This document shows, one piece after another, positions 17,679 to 26,799 of a DNA stretch of 64,000 bases. The number at the start of each line of letters is the position of its first letter. Position 1 is the first letter of the stretch. The notes under the pieces are model-generated. The model had not been told where the DNA came from. It saw only the letters and a program-made list of their open reading frames with translations, and searched no databases. Both the position numbers and the translations under genes were made by a program. Source of the DNA: Clostridium neonatale (GTDB lineage: Bacteria > Bacillota > Clostridia > Clostridiales > Clostridiaceae); NCBI RefSeq assembly GCF_001458595.1, contig NZ_LN890328.1:231788-295787 (forward strand). Direction: 5' to 3'.

Positions 17679-18551
17679 ATGAATAATAACAGAAATGATG
17701 AATGTTGGTGTGGAAGTGGATTAAAATATAAGAAATGCCATCTTGAATTTGATGAAAAAATAAATTTTTTAAGATCAAAAGGAAAGATTACTCCTCTTAA
17801 AAGGATGATAAAGAATGCAAAGCAGATTGAAGGAATACGAAAAGCAGCAGAAATAAACAGTGGACTTCTTGATCTTGCAGAAGAAAATATAAAAGAAGGA
17901 ATGACTACAGAAGAAATCAATAAAATGGTTCATAAATATACAATAGATCATGGTGCTATCCCAGCAGATTTGAATTATGAAGGATTCCCTAAGAGTGTAT
18001 GTATATCTATAAATGATGAAGTGTGTCATGGAATTCCGTCAACAGACAGAATATTAAAAGATGGAGATATTGTAAATGTAGATGCTACTACTAATTTAAA
18101 TGGATATTTTGCAGATGCATCAAGAATGTTTATGATTGGAAATGTAAGTGAAGAGAATAAAAAACTTGTACAAGTAACAAAAGAGTGTCTTGAAAAGGCT
18201 ATATCAATAATAAAGCCATTTGAAACAACTCTTGGGGATATTGGTGCTGTAATTGCAGAGCATGCTAAGAATAACCACTATACCGTAGTTCGTGAATTCT
18301 GCGGGCATGGTGTAGGACTTGCTATTCATGAAGATCCAACAGTTCTTCATTATGGAAAAAGAGGGACAGGAATGGTCCTTGTCCCAGGAATGGTCTTCAC
18401 TATTGAACCCATGATAAATGCTGGTGATAGAAAGATTTTTATTGATAAAAAGAGTGGATGGATAGTGAAGACGAAGGATGGTTCTTACTCAGCTCAGTGG
18501 GAGCATACACTTCTTGTAACAAATGATGGAGTAGAAATTATATCAAAATAA
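17679..18551 (+). CDS. map: Methionine aminopeptidase, type I, with SEC-C zinc motif
   Basis: 290-residue metallopeptidase that removes the initiator methionine. An N-terminal SEC-C motif (ECWCGSGLKYKKCH, residues 8-21) is followed by the pita-bread domain. Metal ligands are D~134 (NVDATTNLNGYF), D~145 (FADASRMF), H~209 (GHGVGLAIHE), E~243 (FTIEPM) and E~275 (WEHTLLVT). The SEC-C extension is known in a subset of MetAPs in clostridia and may help ribosome binding. It is an accessory copy away from the ribosomal gene cluster; redundant role likely. Confidence 0.92.
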   Translation: MNNNRNDECWCGSGLKYKKCHLEFDEKINFLRSKGKITPLKRMIKNAKQIEGIRKAAEINSGLLDLAEENIKEGMTTEEINKMVHKYTIDHGAIPADLNYEGFPKSVCISINDEVCHGIPSTDRILKDGDIVNVDATTNLNGYFADASRMFMIGNVSEENKKLVQVTKECLEKAISIIKPFETTLGDIGAVIAEHAKNNHYTVVREFCGHGVGLAIHEDPTVLHYGKRGTGMVLVPGMVFTIEPMINAGDRKIFIDKKSGWIVKTKDGSYSAQWEHTLLVTNDGVEIISK

Positions 18552-18590
18552 TATAGTGATAGAATTATACTTTTTATTTATAAGACTTTA

Positions 18591-19412
18591 TTAAAAATAG
18601 GAGATAACCTTTTTTAATAATATAGAAAAAAGAAGATGCAGCACTGAGAATAGCAATGAAGTATTTAACAGTATAACAATAATGATGTTGTATGTAGTTA
18701 TTAAAGGCAGTGATATATTTAATCCACTGAATATGTTTAATGCTAAAATAAGTATGAACATAGTTATAAGTCCACTATAACTGCCTTTTAAATCAGCATC
18801 ACTTAATGAAATATGTGCAGAAATACAAATAGCAATATAAATGAATATCCAAAATTTTAATGTATGAATATTGTTAAATGAAAACATTGAAATAAGCATT
18901 TGCTTAAAAATATTAATTTGAAATGCAAAAAAGTCAGTACTTAATATATTTACAGTGTTTAATGAAGCATGTATGTTATTTACTAATAGAGTATATGTGT
19001 CATGCAATAAAAATCTCATAGATATTAGAAGACAAAAAGTGCCGCCAAATATAGGCGCAAATCCAACAAAAAATAAGCCTATCTTTTGAAATATACTTCG
19101 CTCATTGTATGAAAAATTAACATACCCTAAAACTCCATCTTGAGAGCCTTTGATAGGTCTAAATAATCTTACTTCTTTTATATTGTACCTGAAGATTTTT
19201 GCAAAAACATAATGACTAAGCTCATGTATAAATACTCCAGGACAAGTGAATATAATTCCATTAAATCCCACTGAAGATAGAATATTTTTAATTGATTTAT
19301 TTCTTAAATATCCAAGCAGTAGTCCAAATATAATTATTATTCCAAACAATTCAAACATTATTATGAGTGTCTGCAAAAATGCATGACTAACTGTAGATGC
19401 TAGTATGTTCAT
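18591..19412 (-). CDS. M50-like membrane zinc metalloprotease
   Basis: 273 residues with about six to seven membrane helices. FIHELSHYVFAKIF near residue 62 carries the HExxH zinc motif (HELSH) inside the second helix, as in site-2-protease-like families; no clear distal NPDG motif is seen. The only minus-strand gene in the first 21 kb of intact genes. GGAGC before ATG (complement of 19412). The stop lies near the 3' end of map, with little room between. A fragment of this gene is duplicated at 16318. Confidence 0.7.
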   Translation of the reverse strand: MNILASTVSHAFLQTLIIMFELFGIIIIFGLLLGYLRNKSIKNILSSVGFNGIIFTCPGVFIHELSHYVFAKIFRYNIKEVRLFRPIKGSQDGVLGYVNFSYNERSIFQKIGLFFVGFAPIFGGTFCLLISMRFLLHDTYTLLVNNIHASLNTVNILSTDFFAFQINIFKQMLISMFSFNNIHTLKFWIFIYIAICISAHISLSDADLKGSYSGLITMFILILALNIFSGLNISLPLITTYNIIIVILLNTSLLFSVLHLLFSILLKKVISYF

Positions 19413-19638
19413 ATTGTAAATGCTCCTTTTTTAATTGATTTTATTTCTATTATATCATTACTTCTTTCTTTAGTAATTAAATTTATATTGGAGATGGAAA
19501 AGTTGTATGTTGAATAAAATCATATAAAGTGTGCAGCTATTCATAAAATGTTATTAGAAATTGAATAGTCGATATATAAATATGATATAATGGCTGGGGA
19601 AGTTACTTCAATACATTGTGAGGAGCATGGATTTACAT

Positions 19639-19974
19639 ATGGAAATTATAAAATCAATATTTTACTTTATATTAGCAGGAATATTTGAAATTGGTGGTGG
19701 ATATCTCATATGGATATGGCTACGTGATGGAAAGAGTTTTTGGTATGGAATCACTGGGGCAATAATATTAATTTTGTATGGTATAATTCCAACATTACAA
19801 CCTTCAAGTGCTAATTTTGGAAAGGTATATGCAGCTTATGGAGGAATATTTATTGTTCTCTCAATTTTATGGGGATGGAAAATTGATAATATAACACCTG
19901 ATAAGTTTGATTTGATTGGTGGTTTTATAGCGCTAGTTGGAGTTATTATAATTATGTATGCACCTAGAGGCTAA
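19639..19974 (+). CDS. ynfA: UPF0060 (YnfA-like) small membrane protein
   Basis: 111 residues, four membrane helices, matching Ynf[41 protein letters not shown] and [15 protein letters not shown]. The family resembles small multidrug-resistance pumps but its role is unclear. The GAGGAG at 19620-19625 sits badly for all ATGs; I choose 19639 because the protein then aligns with the family's usual start. ATG 19627 is the alternative. TATGATATAAT promoter at 19581-19591. Confidence 0.85.
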   Translation: MEIIKSIFYFILAGIFEIGGGYLIWIWLRDGKSFWYGITGAIILILYGIIPTLQPSSANFGKVYAAYGGIFIVLSILWGWKIDNITPDKFDLIGGFIALVGVIIIMYAPRG

Positions 19975-20013
19975 AATATTATAAAGTTAAATATATTAGA
20001 ATTACATAATAAA

Positions 20014-20055
20014 GATACCGTATTATTCAGTGATGAATTTGCGGTATTTTTTTAT
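20014..20055 (+). terminator. Rho-independent terminator, TTATTCA family
   Basis: ATACCG (20015-20020) pairs with CGGTAT (20042-20047); the loop carries TTATTCAGTGATGAAT, also found in other terminators of this window; seven T's follow. Confidence 0.8.
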
Positions 20056-20182
20056 GCACAATATGAATAAATTGCGAACTAAATGATCCTTGAAAATTGA
20101 ATAATACGGTATGAAAAATATGTTATAATAGTACTGACTTTTAAGTTGAATAAATTAGAATTTGATGGAGGCAAATAGTAAT

Positions 20183-20743
20183 ATGAAGAAATTTAAGAAA
20201 TTCAACGCGTTTATGCTGTTTGGAATTTTTCTTTTTTTGTATACTCTTATATGTTCTTATGCGTTGATTTTCAAGTACGTTTCACCATTAGAATTGTTTA
20301 GTTCAAATAGAGAATATATTAGGAGTGTTAATGTCATACCATTTCATACTATATATAGTTATTTGGTAGGTGGGTTGAATGTTCCTCCAATTGTCATTTT
20401 AAGCAATATAATTGGAAATATAGTATTGTTTATTCCTATGGGAATTTATTTACAGTTATTAAAGAAAAATAAAAAAATATGGATAAGCACGTTGTTTGTA
20501 TTATTCATCTCTTTGTTTGTTGAAATGCTTCAACTTATTTTGGGGCTTGGTGCTGCGGATATCGATGATATTATTCTTAATTTTTTAGGGGGCTTAATCG
20601 GAGTATTAATATATAGAGGATTATGTGCACTATTAAAAGATGAGGAAAAAGTTCGTATATCTATTGTATTCTTAGGGGGAATTACTATTTTGGTCCCAAT
20701 TTTTGTGATGACTATATTTGGTCTCAGGTTTAGATTAGGTTAA
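20183..20743 (+). CDS. VanZ-family membrane protein
   Basis: 186 residues with five membrane helices. VNVIPFHTIYSYL, NIIGNIVLFIPMGIYL, VEMLQLILGLGAADIDDIIL and NFLGGLIGVLIY are the diagnostic VanZ-like motifs; the family confers low-level teicoplanin resistance or acts as a phospholipid-related enzyme. ATG 20183 has GGAGG 11 nt upstream, better than ATG 20165. Own promoter (TATGTTATAAT, 20119-20129) and terminator. Confidence 0.88.
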   Translation: MKKFKKFNAFMLFGIFLFLYTLICSYALIFKYVSPLELFSSNREYIRSVNVIPFHTIYSYLVGGLNVPPIVILSNIIGNIVLFIPMGIYLQLLKKNKKIWISTLFVLFISLFVEMLQLILGLGAADIDDIILNFLGGLIGVLIYRGLCALLKDEEKVRISIVFLGGITILVPIFVMTIFGLRFRLG

Positions 20744-20841
20744 TGCTTTTTTATAGAATATAAAAAACAATAAGTATTATATGTAAGATGATAAATTTCA
20801 GTTTATTGATTAAATCATTGAAGCAATAAAAATATAATTAA

Positions 20842-20880
20842 AGTACCGTGTTATTCAAATGAATATGCGGTATTTTTATT
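20842..20880 (+). terminator. Rho-independent terminator, TTATTCA family
   Basis: TACCG (20844-20848) with CGGTA (20868-20872), with ATTCA/TGAAT pairing inside; T's follow. Nearly the same as the terminator at 20014. Confidence 0.75.
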
Positions 20881-20994
20881 TCGCAATTCTAAAAAGTGAC
20901 GAAGTAAATTAATATCTGAGAAATCGAATAGTATTATATTTGCATATGGGCTATAATTTTCTAAAAATAAATTATAATTTGTAGAGGTGATAAA

Positions 20995-21461
20995 ATGAAA
21001 TGTTTGCTGGTTATTGATATGCAAGAAGATTATGTCAGAAACAAAAGAAATAAAAAAAGATATCCATATGATGAGAAAAAACTAATTCTAAATATCAATA
21101 AAAAAATAAGTGAATATCCGGCAGAAATGGTGTTTTATATTACAAATAAATTTTGGTGGTAGAATGGAAAAATTGAAAAAAGTTAGTTGATGGACTATCT
21201 GTTGTCTCAAATAACATTTATGAAAAAAAGAAAAATAGTTGTTTTTCTAACAAGGAATTATTTGAATATCTTAAGAAAATTAACACACAAACAATAGAAT
21301 TTGTTGGGGTAGATGGAAATGATTATGTTGGATATTCAGCGTTGGTAGGACGAGAAGAATTTGATGTATTATTTGATTTGACTTGTATTGGAATTGGGAA
21401 CATGAAAAAATTTCAGCATACAAAAGAGAAGTTATTGAAAGTAGGGGTAACTTTTCTTTAA
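20995..21461 (+). pseudogene. Disrupted isochorismatase-family hydrolase
   Basis: MKCLLVIDMQEDYVRNK is the classic start with the catalytic aspartate (VIDMQ). The frame is stopped by TAG at 21160-21162 after KFWW, and the rest (NKELFEYLKKINTQTIEFVG, VDGNDYVGYSAL, CIGIGNMKKF) continues in other frames, so several lesions exist. GTAGAGGTG and a TATAAT promoter (20952) are still present. Confidence 0.8.
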
Positions 21462-21609
21462 TAAATTCCAATAAGTGAGATAGATTTAAAAATTGAAATT
21501 CAGTAGATTGTATATGATGTTAATTTGCATACCATTAAACAAGAATGGAAAATTATGAAGCTAAATAAAGAAGAAAAAACTAGTTAAGAATGAGATATGC
21601 CATAGCATT

Positions 21610-21655
21610 AGGAACCTCTCGAAAATCATAAATATTGGATTTTCGTGGGGTTATC
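21610..21655. terminator. Likely bidirectional terminator
   Basis: AACCTC..GAAAATC and GATTTTC..GGGGTT (about 21612-21648) pair around a short AT-rich loop. It lies between the isochorismatase remnant and the tetR gene coming from the right. Confidence 0.6.
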
Positions 21656-21710
21656 TTATCTATAAATAAGTCTTATAATAAATTACTGTCTTTTTAATCA
21701 TAATTATTTT

Positions 21711-22274
21711 TTAAATATTTTCTGCATTTTGATTAGAAAATATATAACTATATTCCTGAAGCAGTATTTCAGTCATTTCTTCAGGTGTTTCTATGCAGCC
21801 ATCAAAAAGCCATTTGCATGCAATAGATTTTATTCCATTTCCAATGAAAATCATATGATATTTTCTTTTACGCTTGGCTATCTCATCATCGTTTAGTGGC
21901 TTGGAATATAAATCAAATATAGAATCATAAGTAGTTTTTGCTAATATTTTGCTATCAATACTCATAAAATATGCTTTATAAAAGCTAGAATGATCCTTTA
22001 TATAAGAAAAATACTTTGTGTAGGCATCTTTTGGTGAAAGCTTATTTTTTAGAAGTATATCAATGATTTTATTAGAATATTTTTTCTGGATTTTTAATAT
22101 CAAATCATTTATGTCATCATAATGAGAATAAAAAGATGTACGTGCAATTCCAGCTTCTTTACATATGTCATTAACGTATATTGAGTTAAAGTCTTTATCT
22201 TTAAGAAGCGTTAATAATGCATTTTCTATTTTTTCATCTGTTATCTGGTATCTTTTATTATTGCTTTTATTCAT
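21711..22274 (-). CDS. TetR-family regulator of the divergent MFS pump
   Basis: 187 residues. The N-terminal HTH (residues 8-55) contains ENALLTLLKDKDFNSIYVND and CKEAGIARTSFYSHYDDIND, typical of TetR. The C-terminal ligand-binding part includes the DUF-like segment SFYKAYFM. It is transcribed away from the MFS gene at 22415; the shared region holds a perfect 11-bp inverted repeat. A direct repressor role is inferred from this layout. AAAGGGA precedes ATG. Confidence 0.88.
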   Translation of the reverse strand: MNKSNNKRYQITDEKIENALLTLLKDKDFNSIYVNDICKEAGIARTSFYSHYDDINDLILKIQKKYSNKIIDILLKNKLSPKDAYTKYFSYIKDHSSFYKAYFMSIDSKILAKTTYDSIFDLYSKPLNDDEIAKRKRKYHMIFIGNGIKSIACKWLFDGCIETPEEMTEILLQEYSYIFSNQNAENI

Positions 22275-22360
22275 ACTTTTTCCCTTTATATTTACATATT
22301 ACAAAATTGTGTAGTGGTTAAAACAAAGTCATTATAATATACTTTTATTAAAGTTACAAC

Positions 22361-22390
22361 TGTTTAGATAATAAAATCATTATCTAAACA
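22361..22390. promoter_or_regulatory. TetR operator-like inverted repeat
   Basis: TGTTTAGATAA (22361-22371) and TTATCTAAACA (22380-22390) are perfect inverted repeats with an 8-bp spacer. They sit 25 bp before the MFS start, between the divergent tetR and pump genes. Binding is inferred. Confidence 0.7.
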
Positions 22391-22414
22391 TTACACATTG
22401 AGGATATGGAAAGG

Positions 22415-23812
22415 ATGAAAACTTTAATGAAAATTAATAAACAAAAGAGGTCATTAATATTCATAAATATATTGGTGACATGCATTGCATCATCTATGCT
22501 TGCAACTTCACTTACCACAGCGCTTCCCCCTATTTTAAACGATCTTAAAATTAGCGCAACTATTGGGCAGTGGCTTACAAGTGGTTATTCTCTTGCAATG
22601 GGAATCATGATGCCAGCCACTGCATTTTTGATAAGAAGATTTGAAACAAAGAAATTATATTTGTCTGCTTTAGTATGTTTTATGTTTGGACTTATAATTG
22701 ATATTTTTTCACCAAATTTTACGATGCTTATGATTGGAAGAATTTTTCAAGCAGCTGGAAATGGAATATTAACATCTATGGCACAAGTTGTTCTTCTTAG
22801 CATTTATCCAAAAGAAGAAGCAGGTTCTGTTATGGGATTATATGGACTTTCTGTTGGAGCAGCACCTGTAATTGCACCTACCATTGCAGGATTTATTGTA
22901 GATCATATGAGATGGCAGATGATATTTGTTATTGCATTAATTATTATAGCTATTTCATTTGCACTAGCTATTTTTGTTTTTGATGATATTCTTGACACTG
23001 TAAAACAAAAATTTGATATATTGTCTTTTGTTTTAAGTGCATTAGCTTATTGCGGTATTATCTTGGGAATTGGAAACATAGGAAATTATGCATTATTAAG
23101 TATAAATATTATTCTGCCTATTATAGTAGGAATTACAGCTATGATTATATTTGTATACAGACAGCTACACATGGAAATGCCATTTCTTGAATTAAGAATT
23201 TTTAAAAACAGGGAGTATATGTTGAGCGTCATAGGAAGCATGGTATTATATCTTGTTATGATGGGATCTTCTATTATTATGCCTCTATATGTACAAGCAA
23301 TTAAGGGAATGTCTGCAACAGTATCAGGGTTAGTTACTCTTCCAGGATCACTTTTAATGGCAATAGTAAGCCCATTTGCTGGGAAAATATATGATATGAT
23401 TGGAATGAAAAAGTTGTTTATAGCTGGTGCTTTATTTATGCTTATAAGTAATGTAGGTATGGCATTTATACCATTAAATGCGTCTATAGTAGTTGCAGCA
23501 GTATTAAATGCCATAAGATGTATTTCAATAGGATGCCTTATGATGCCTTTAGTTACCTGGGGACTTAGTGGAATTGAAGTTGAAGATACACCTCATGGAA
23601 CGGCTCTTCTTACATCGCTTAGAACAATTTCAGGATCAATTGGGTCAGCTATATTTGTTGCAATAATGACACTAGTAGCACAAAATTCAGTCACAAGTTT
23701 TGGGGAAAGCGCACATATACATGGATTAAACATAACATTCGCAGTAATGTCATGTATTACAATAATTTTACTTTTAATGGCTGTGTTTTGCATCAAAGAG
23801 AAGAAGAATTAA
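22415..23812 (+). CDS. MFS multidrug efflux pump, DHA2 (14-helix) type
   Basis: 465 residues with 14 predicted helices. TTALPPILNDLKISATIGQW and LTSGYSLAMGIMMPATAFLI are typical of EmrB/QacA pumps, and SVMGLYGLSVGAAPVIAPTI is the antiporter motif C. AAGGATG supports ATG 22415 over ATG 22406. It exports a drug or a waste compound using a proton gradient. Control by the divergent TetR protein is likely. Confidence 0.9.
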   Translation: MKTLMKINKQKRSLIFINILVTCIASSMLATSLTTALPPILNDLKISATIGQWLTSGYSLAMGIMMPATAFLIRRFETKKLYLSALVCFMFGLIIDIFSPNFTMLMIGRIFQAAGNGILTSMAQVVLLSIYPKEEAGSVMGLYGLSVGAAPVIAPTIAGFIVDHMRWQMIFVIALIIIAISFALAIFVFDDILDTVKQKFDILSFVLSALAYCGIILGIGNIGNYALLSINIILPIIVGITAMIIFVYRQLHMEMPFLELRIFKNREYMLSVIGSMVLYLVMMGSSIIMPLYVQAIKGMSATVSGLVTLPGSLLMAIVSPFAGKIYDMIGMKKLFIAGALFMLISNVGMAFIPLNASIVVAAVLNAIRCISIGCLMMPLVTWGLSGIEVEDTPHGTALLTSLRTISGSIGSAIFVAIMTLVAQNSVTSFGESAHIHGLNITFAVMSCITIILLLMAVFCIKEKKN

Positions 23813-23844
23813 AATTTTAAATATGGTCAATAGCAACTAAATAT

Positions 23845-23875
23845 ACGTTCTTTAGAGATTAAAGAACGTTATATT
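23845..23875 (+). terminator. Terminator hairpin
   Basis: ACGTTCTTTA (23845-23854) pairs with TAAAGAACGT (23860-23869), 10 bp and a 5-nt loop; the tail is AT-rich rather than pure T. Confidence 0.65.
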
Positions 23876-23929
23876 TATATATGTGTTATAATTTACTAAT
23901 AAATTAATTATGATTTGTGAGGGGATATT

Positions 23930-24490
23930 ATGAATAATATTGGAACAAAAAGAATAGAATCTGAACGTTTAATTTTGCGTCAGTTTGTATTAGAAGATGA
24001 TAAAGCAATGTTTAATAATTGGGCATCAGATGCAGAAGTAACAAAATATTTAACGTGGCCAGCTCATAAAAGTTTAGACATTAGCAAACAAGTATTAAGA
24101 GATTGGGTAAATAATTATAAAAATCCTGATTTCTATCAATGGGCTATTATAGTGAAAGATTTCAGTATTGAGCCAATAGGATCGATAAGTGTTGTACATC
24201 AAGATGAAGAAGTTGGAATGGCTCATATTGGTTATTGTATTGGACGTAAATTTTGGCATGAAGGAATTACTTCTGAGGCATTAAAAATGGTTATTAATTT
24301 TCTATTTGATGAAGTTCACGTGAATCGTATTGAATCTAGACATGACCCTAGAAATCTCAATTCCGGTAGAGTAATGAAAAAGTGTGGAATGATTTATGAA
24401 GGAACATTACGTCAATCTGATCGGAATAATCAAGGAATATGTGATGCTAGTTATTATGCAATATTAGCGTCAGATAGATTAAAAATATAG
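23930..24490 (+). CDS. GNAT acetyltransferase, RimJ/RimL type
   Basis: 186 residues. ESERLILRQFVLEDDKAMFN at the start, GSISVVHQDEEVGMAHIGYC in the middle, then FWHEGITSEALKMVINFLF (acetyl-CoA loop with WHEGIT) and RIESRHDPRNLNSGRVMKK are all RimJ/RimL features. Likely acetylates an N-terminal or small amine substrate. GTGAGGGG supports the start; promoter TATAAT at 23887. Confidence 0.9.
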   Translation: MNNIGTKRIESERLILRQFVLEDDKAMFNNWASDAEVTKYLTWPAHKSLDISKQVLRDWVNNYKNPDFYQWAIIVKDFSIEPIGSISVVHQDEEVGMAHIGYCIGRKFWHEGITSEALKMVINFLFDEVHVNRIESRHDPRNLNSGRVMKKCGMIYEGTLRQSDRNNQGICDASYYAILASDRLKI

Positions 24491-24544
24491 TCTAATTTAT
24501 AGATAAGTGAAGATTTACCAATTTTAAATATTTCAAAATTAATA

Positions 24545-24830
24545 ATATATATAATATCACATATTCAGAAATGAAAATGTGGTGTTTTTTTATTACTTTA
24601 TTATAAAATTTTATCTATAAACTTAGATATGTTTTTTTAAAAAATAAATGATAATTGCTCATACTATTAAATATTGACCTAAGTCACTAATAATTTTAGA
24701 ATCTTAGAACTTAAGAATTTAAGAATTTAGGAACTTAAGAATTTTTATTTTTTAGAATTTTAGAATTACTTCCTGGTGCTAGTATATCTTTATGGACACA
24801 TTTTAAATTAATAGAGACATATCTAAAACA
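24545..24830. repeat. Intergenic repeat unit, copy 1
   Basis: Begins with a terminator-like ATATCACAT..ATGTGGTG hairpin and a T-tract, then AAAAATAAATGATAATTGCTC, TTAGAACTTAAGAATTTAAG and TGCTAGTATATCTTTATGG. The same order of blocks occurs at 27315-27545, and the last two blocks at 11311-11430. Confidence 0.55.
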
Positions 24831-24957
24831 TTAATATAGCTTCTATAATATATAAGCTTCTTTTTGCTTGTATAATTAATTCTGGTTCTTGTGTCTCTTC
24901 AGTAGTTAGCTCATTCATTATAAAATTCACATACTTATAAATATCACTTTGAAATTA
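24823..24957 (-). pseudogene. 3' fragment of a minus-strand gene
   Basis: On the minus strand a frame without start encodes SDIYKYVNFIMNELTTEETQ and EPELIIQAKRSLYIIEAILM, ending at TAG (24823-24825). It resembles a normal protein end but has no start or ribosome site, and begins after an in-frame stop. Family not recognised. Confidence 0.45.
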
Positions 24958-25073
24958 TATTATAAATTATAAATAGTATTAATTTAGTTGTAAGTGTATG
25001 ATAAAAACCATAAATGATACTTCAAATTCAAAAAGTGTATAAATTATATTTTAAATAAAAAGGGGATTATGAT

Positions 25074-25472
25074 ATGAAAAAATGTGTGATAAAGGGTAGA
25101 TTTAGATCAGATATTAAGAATGTTTGGAAAGTTGTAACTGACAATAGTAATTTTGAATGAAGAAGTGATTTAAGCAAGATTGAAATTGGTAAAGATAACT
25201 TAAGTTTTATAGAATATACATCAAAAGGATTTCCAACAAATTTTATGATTACAGAAAAGAAGCCTTTTGAGCGTTATGAGTTTCATATGAGCAATAAGAA
25301 CATGAAAGGTTATTGGATTGGAAAGTTTAATAAGATAGGTGATGGAACTGAAATAGAATTTACAGAAGAAGTGTCTTTAAACAATCCTATTATGAATTTG
25401 TTTGCTGGAATCTATTTAAAAAAGCAGCAGGAATTATATATTAAAGATTTAAAAAAAGCTTTAGGTGAATAA
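25074..25472 (+). pseudogene. SRPBCC-family protein with an in-frame TGA
   Basis: 133 codons with a single defect: TGA at 25158-25160 (codon 29) in VTDNSNFE-stop-RSDLSKIE, where family members usually have tryptophan (TGG). The rest (FIEYTSKGFPTNFMITEKKP, EIEFTEEVSLNNPIMNLFAG) reads as an intact START/SRPBCC ligand-binding fold. GGGGAT lies before the ATG. Most likely a recent nonsense mutation; readthrough cannot be excluded. Confidence 0.8.
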
Positions 25473-25514
25473 TATTAATAATAAAGAGAAAAGAATGACT
25501 AATAAGGAGGAAAT

Positions 25515-25958
25515 ATGGAAATAAGAGAGCTTGCATGCAGTGAATTTGATACTGCATTACAATTAGCATGGACAGGTTTTCAAAAATATGAATCACCAGA
25601 CTATTCCGAAGAAGGTATACAGGCTTTTTGGGATTCTATACATGACAAGGATTATATAAAAATGCTTAGAATCTATGGAGCATTTGAAAATAGAAATATG
25701 GTTGGTATGCTTGCAACCCGCAGTAGTGGTAGTCATATTGCATTATTTTTTGTAGATGGTATGTATCATAGAAAAGGAATTGGAAGGCAGTTGTTTGAAA
25801 AAGCATGCTCAGATAATATTTCTGGTACTATAACAGTAAATTCTTCTCCATATGCTATAGAAGTATATCATAATTTAGGATTTGCTGATACAGATATAGA
25901 GCAGGTTACAGATGGATTAAGATATACACCAATGGTATGCTCTTTAAAAACAAAATAA
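25515..25958 (+). CDS. GNAT acetyltransferase
   Basis: 147 residues. HIALFFVDGMYHRKGIGRQL is strand 4 plus the acetyl-CoA loop (HRKGIG), and AIEVYHNLGFADTDIEQ is the C-terminal part. AAGGAGG sits before the ATG. Likely substrate an amine; unknown. Single gene flanked by two broken genes. Confidence 0.9.
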   Translation: MEIRELACSEFDTALQLAWTGFQKYESPDYSEEGIQAFWDSIHDKDYIKMLRIYGAFENRNMVGMLATRSSGSHIALFFVDGMYHRKGIGRQLFEKACSDNISGTITVNSSPYAIEVYHNLGFADTDIEQVTDGLRYTPMVCSLKTK

Positions 25959-26054
25959 TGATTATAATGGGATTATTATATAAAATTAAATAATTTTATA
26001 TTTGAATATATGTTATAATTTGTTAAAAAATATTACTTCAAGGAGGTGCATTAT

Positions 26055-26510
26055 ATGAGAAAATTGGGCTTGGTAGGAGGTATGGGACCAGAATCAACTT
26101 TAAACCTAACATGTTGATGAAAAAGATAAATCAAAAATGATAGATGGAGTTGGCAGGACACCATCACAAATTATTTCTTATCAGCTAGGATGGCTAGACT
26201 TAATTAGAAAATGGGACAAAGACGAAGCTGATGGTAAAGTAGTAGTTACACTTGCATCAGGATATAAGTGGAATAACCTTGGCGGGCTTTACAAAAGTTT
26301 TTATACTGAGTATTCTGAGTACTCTTTATTAGAGCTACAAAATTTGTTTAATAAAAAAGTAGAGGAGTTTATTGAGTGAGTGAATAATTTTACAGAGGAT
26401 GAATTATTCATAGAAGGTGGGCGTAAATGGACCTCTTGCACCATAGAACATAAAGTGAGGACAAATTTATATAAAATGCCGAAATGGAGTTTTTTATGAT
26501 TAAAAATTTT
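26055..26510 (+). pseudogene. Chimera: aspartate racemase start joined to ClbS/DfsB-like remnant
   Basis: AAGGAGG and ATG 26055 lead into MRKLGLVGGMGPESTL, the conserved start of Asp/Glu racemases, broken after 20 codons. From about 26118 the sequence becomes a ClbS/DfsB-family four-helix protein (VGRTPSQIISYQLGWLDLIR, GYKWNNLGGLYKSFYTEYSE) with a TGA at 26377-26379 where EFIEWVNNF would be expected, then FTEDELFIEGGRKWTS beyond it. Two unrelated genes joined by deletion, then further decay. The remaining 290 bp to the next gene has only a promoter-like TATAAT (26605). Confidence 0.75.
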
Positions 26511-26799
26511 AAAAGTATATATTGCGCAATGTATGAAATTGATGCATTAATTAATAAAAAAATGTTCTTTGAAATTTGAATAGCTTAATAATTACAAAAT
26601 GTACTATAATTAGTAATGAATAAATTAGGATTTTTAGAGATAAATCATTGTATGGTAGTTAGGTATGATTTTTATTTTGAAATACATTCAAAAAGAATTA
26701 TATTTCTAATGAATTTTCAGTATAAATAATTATAGAAATATACGGAAAATAAATAATAAAAGTTATCATTGATTAAAATTTAAAAGGTGGATAAGAAAG

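Noticed and set aside
23086..23514. 142-aa reverse frame inside the MFS gene
   Set aside because: It is the antisense shadow of a well-supported transporter gene, without ribosome site.
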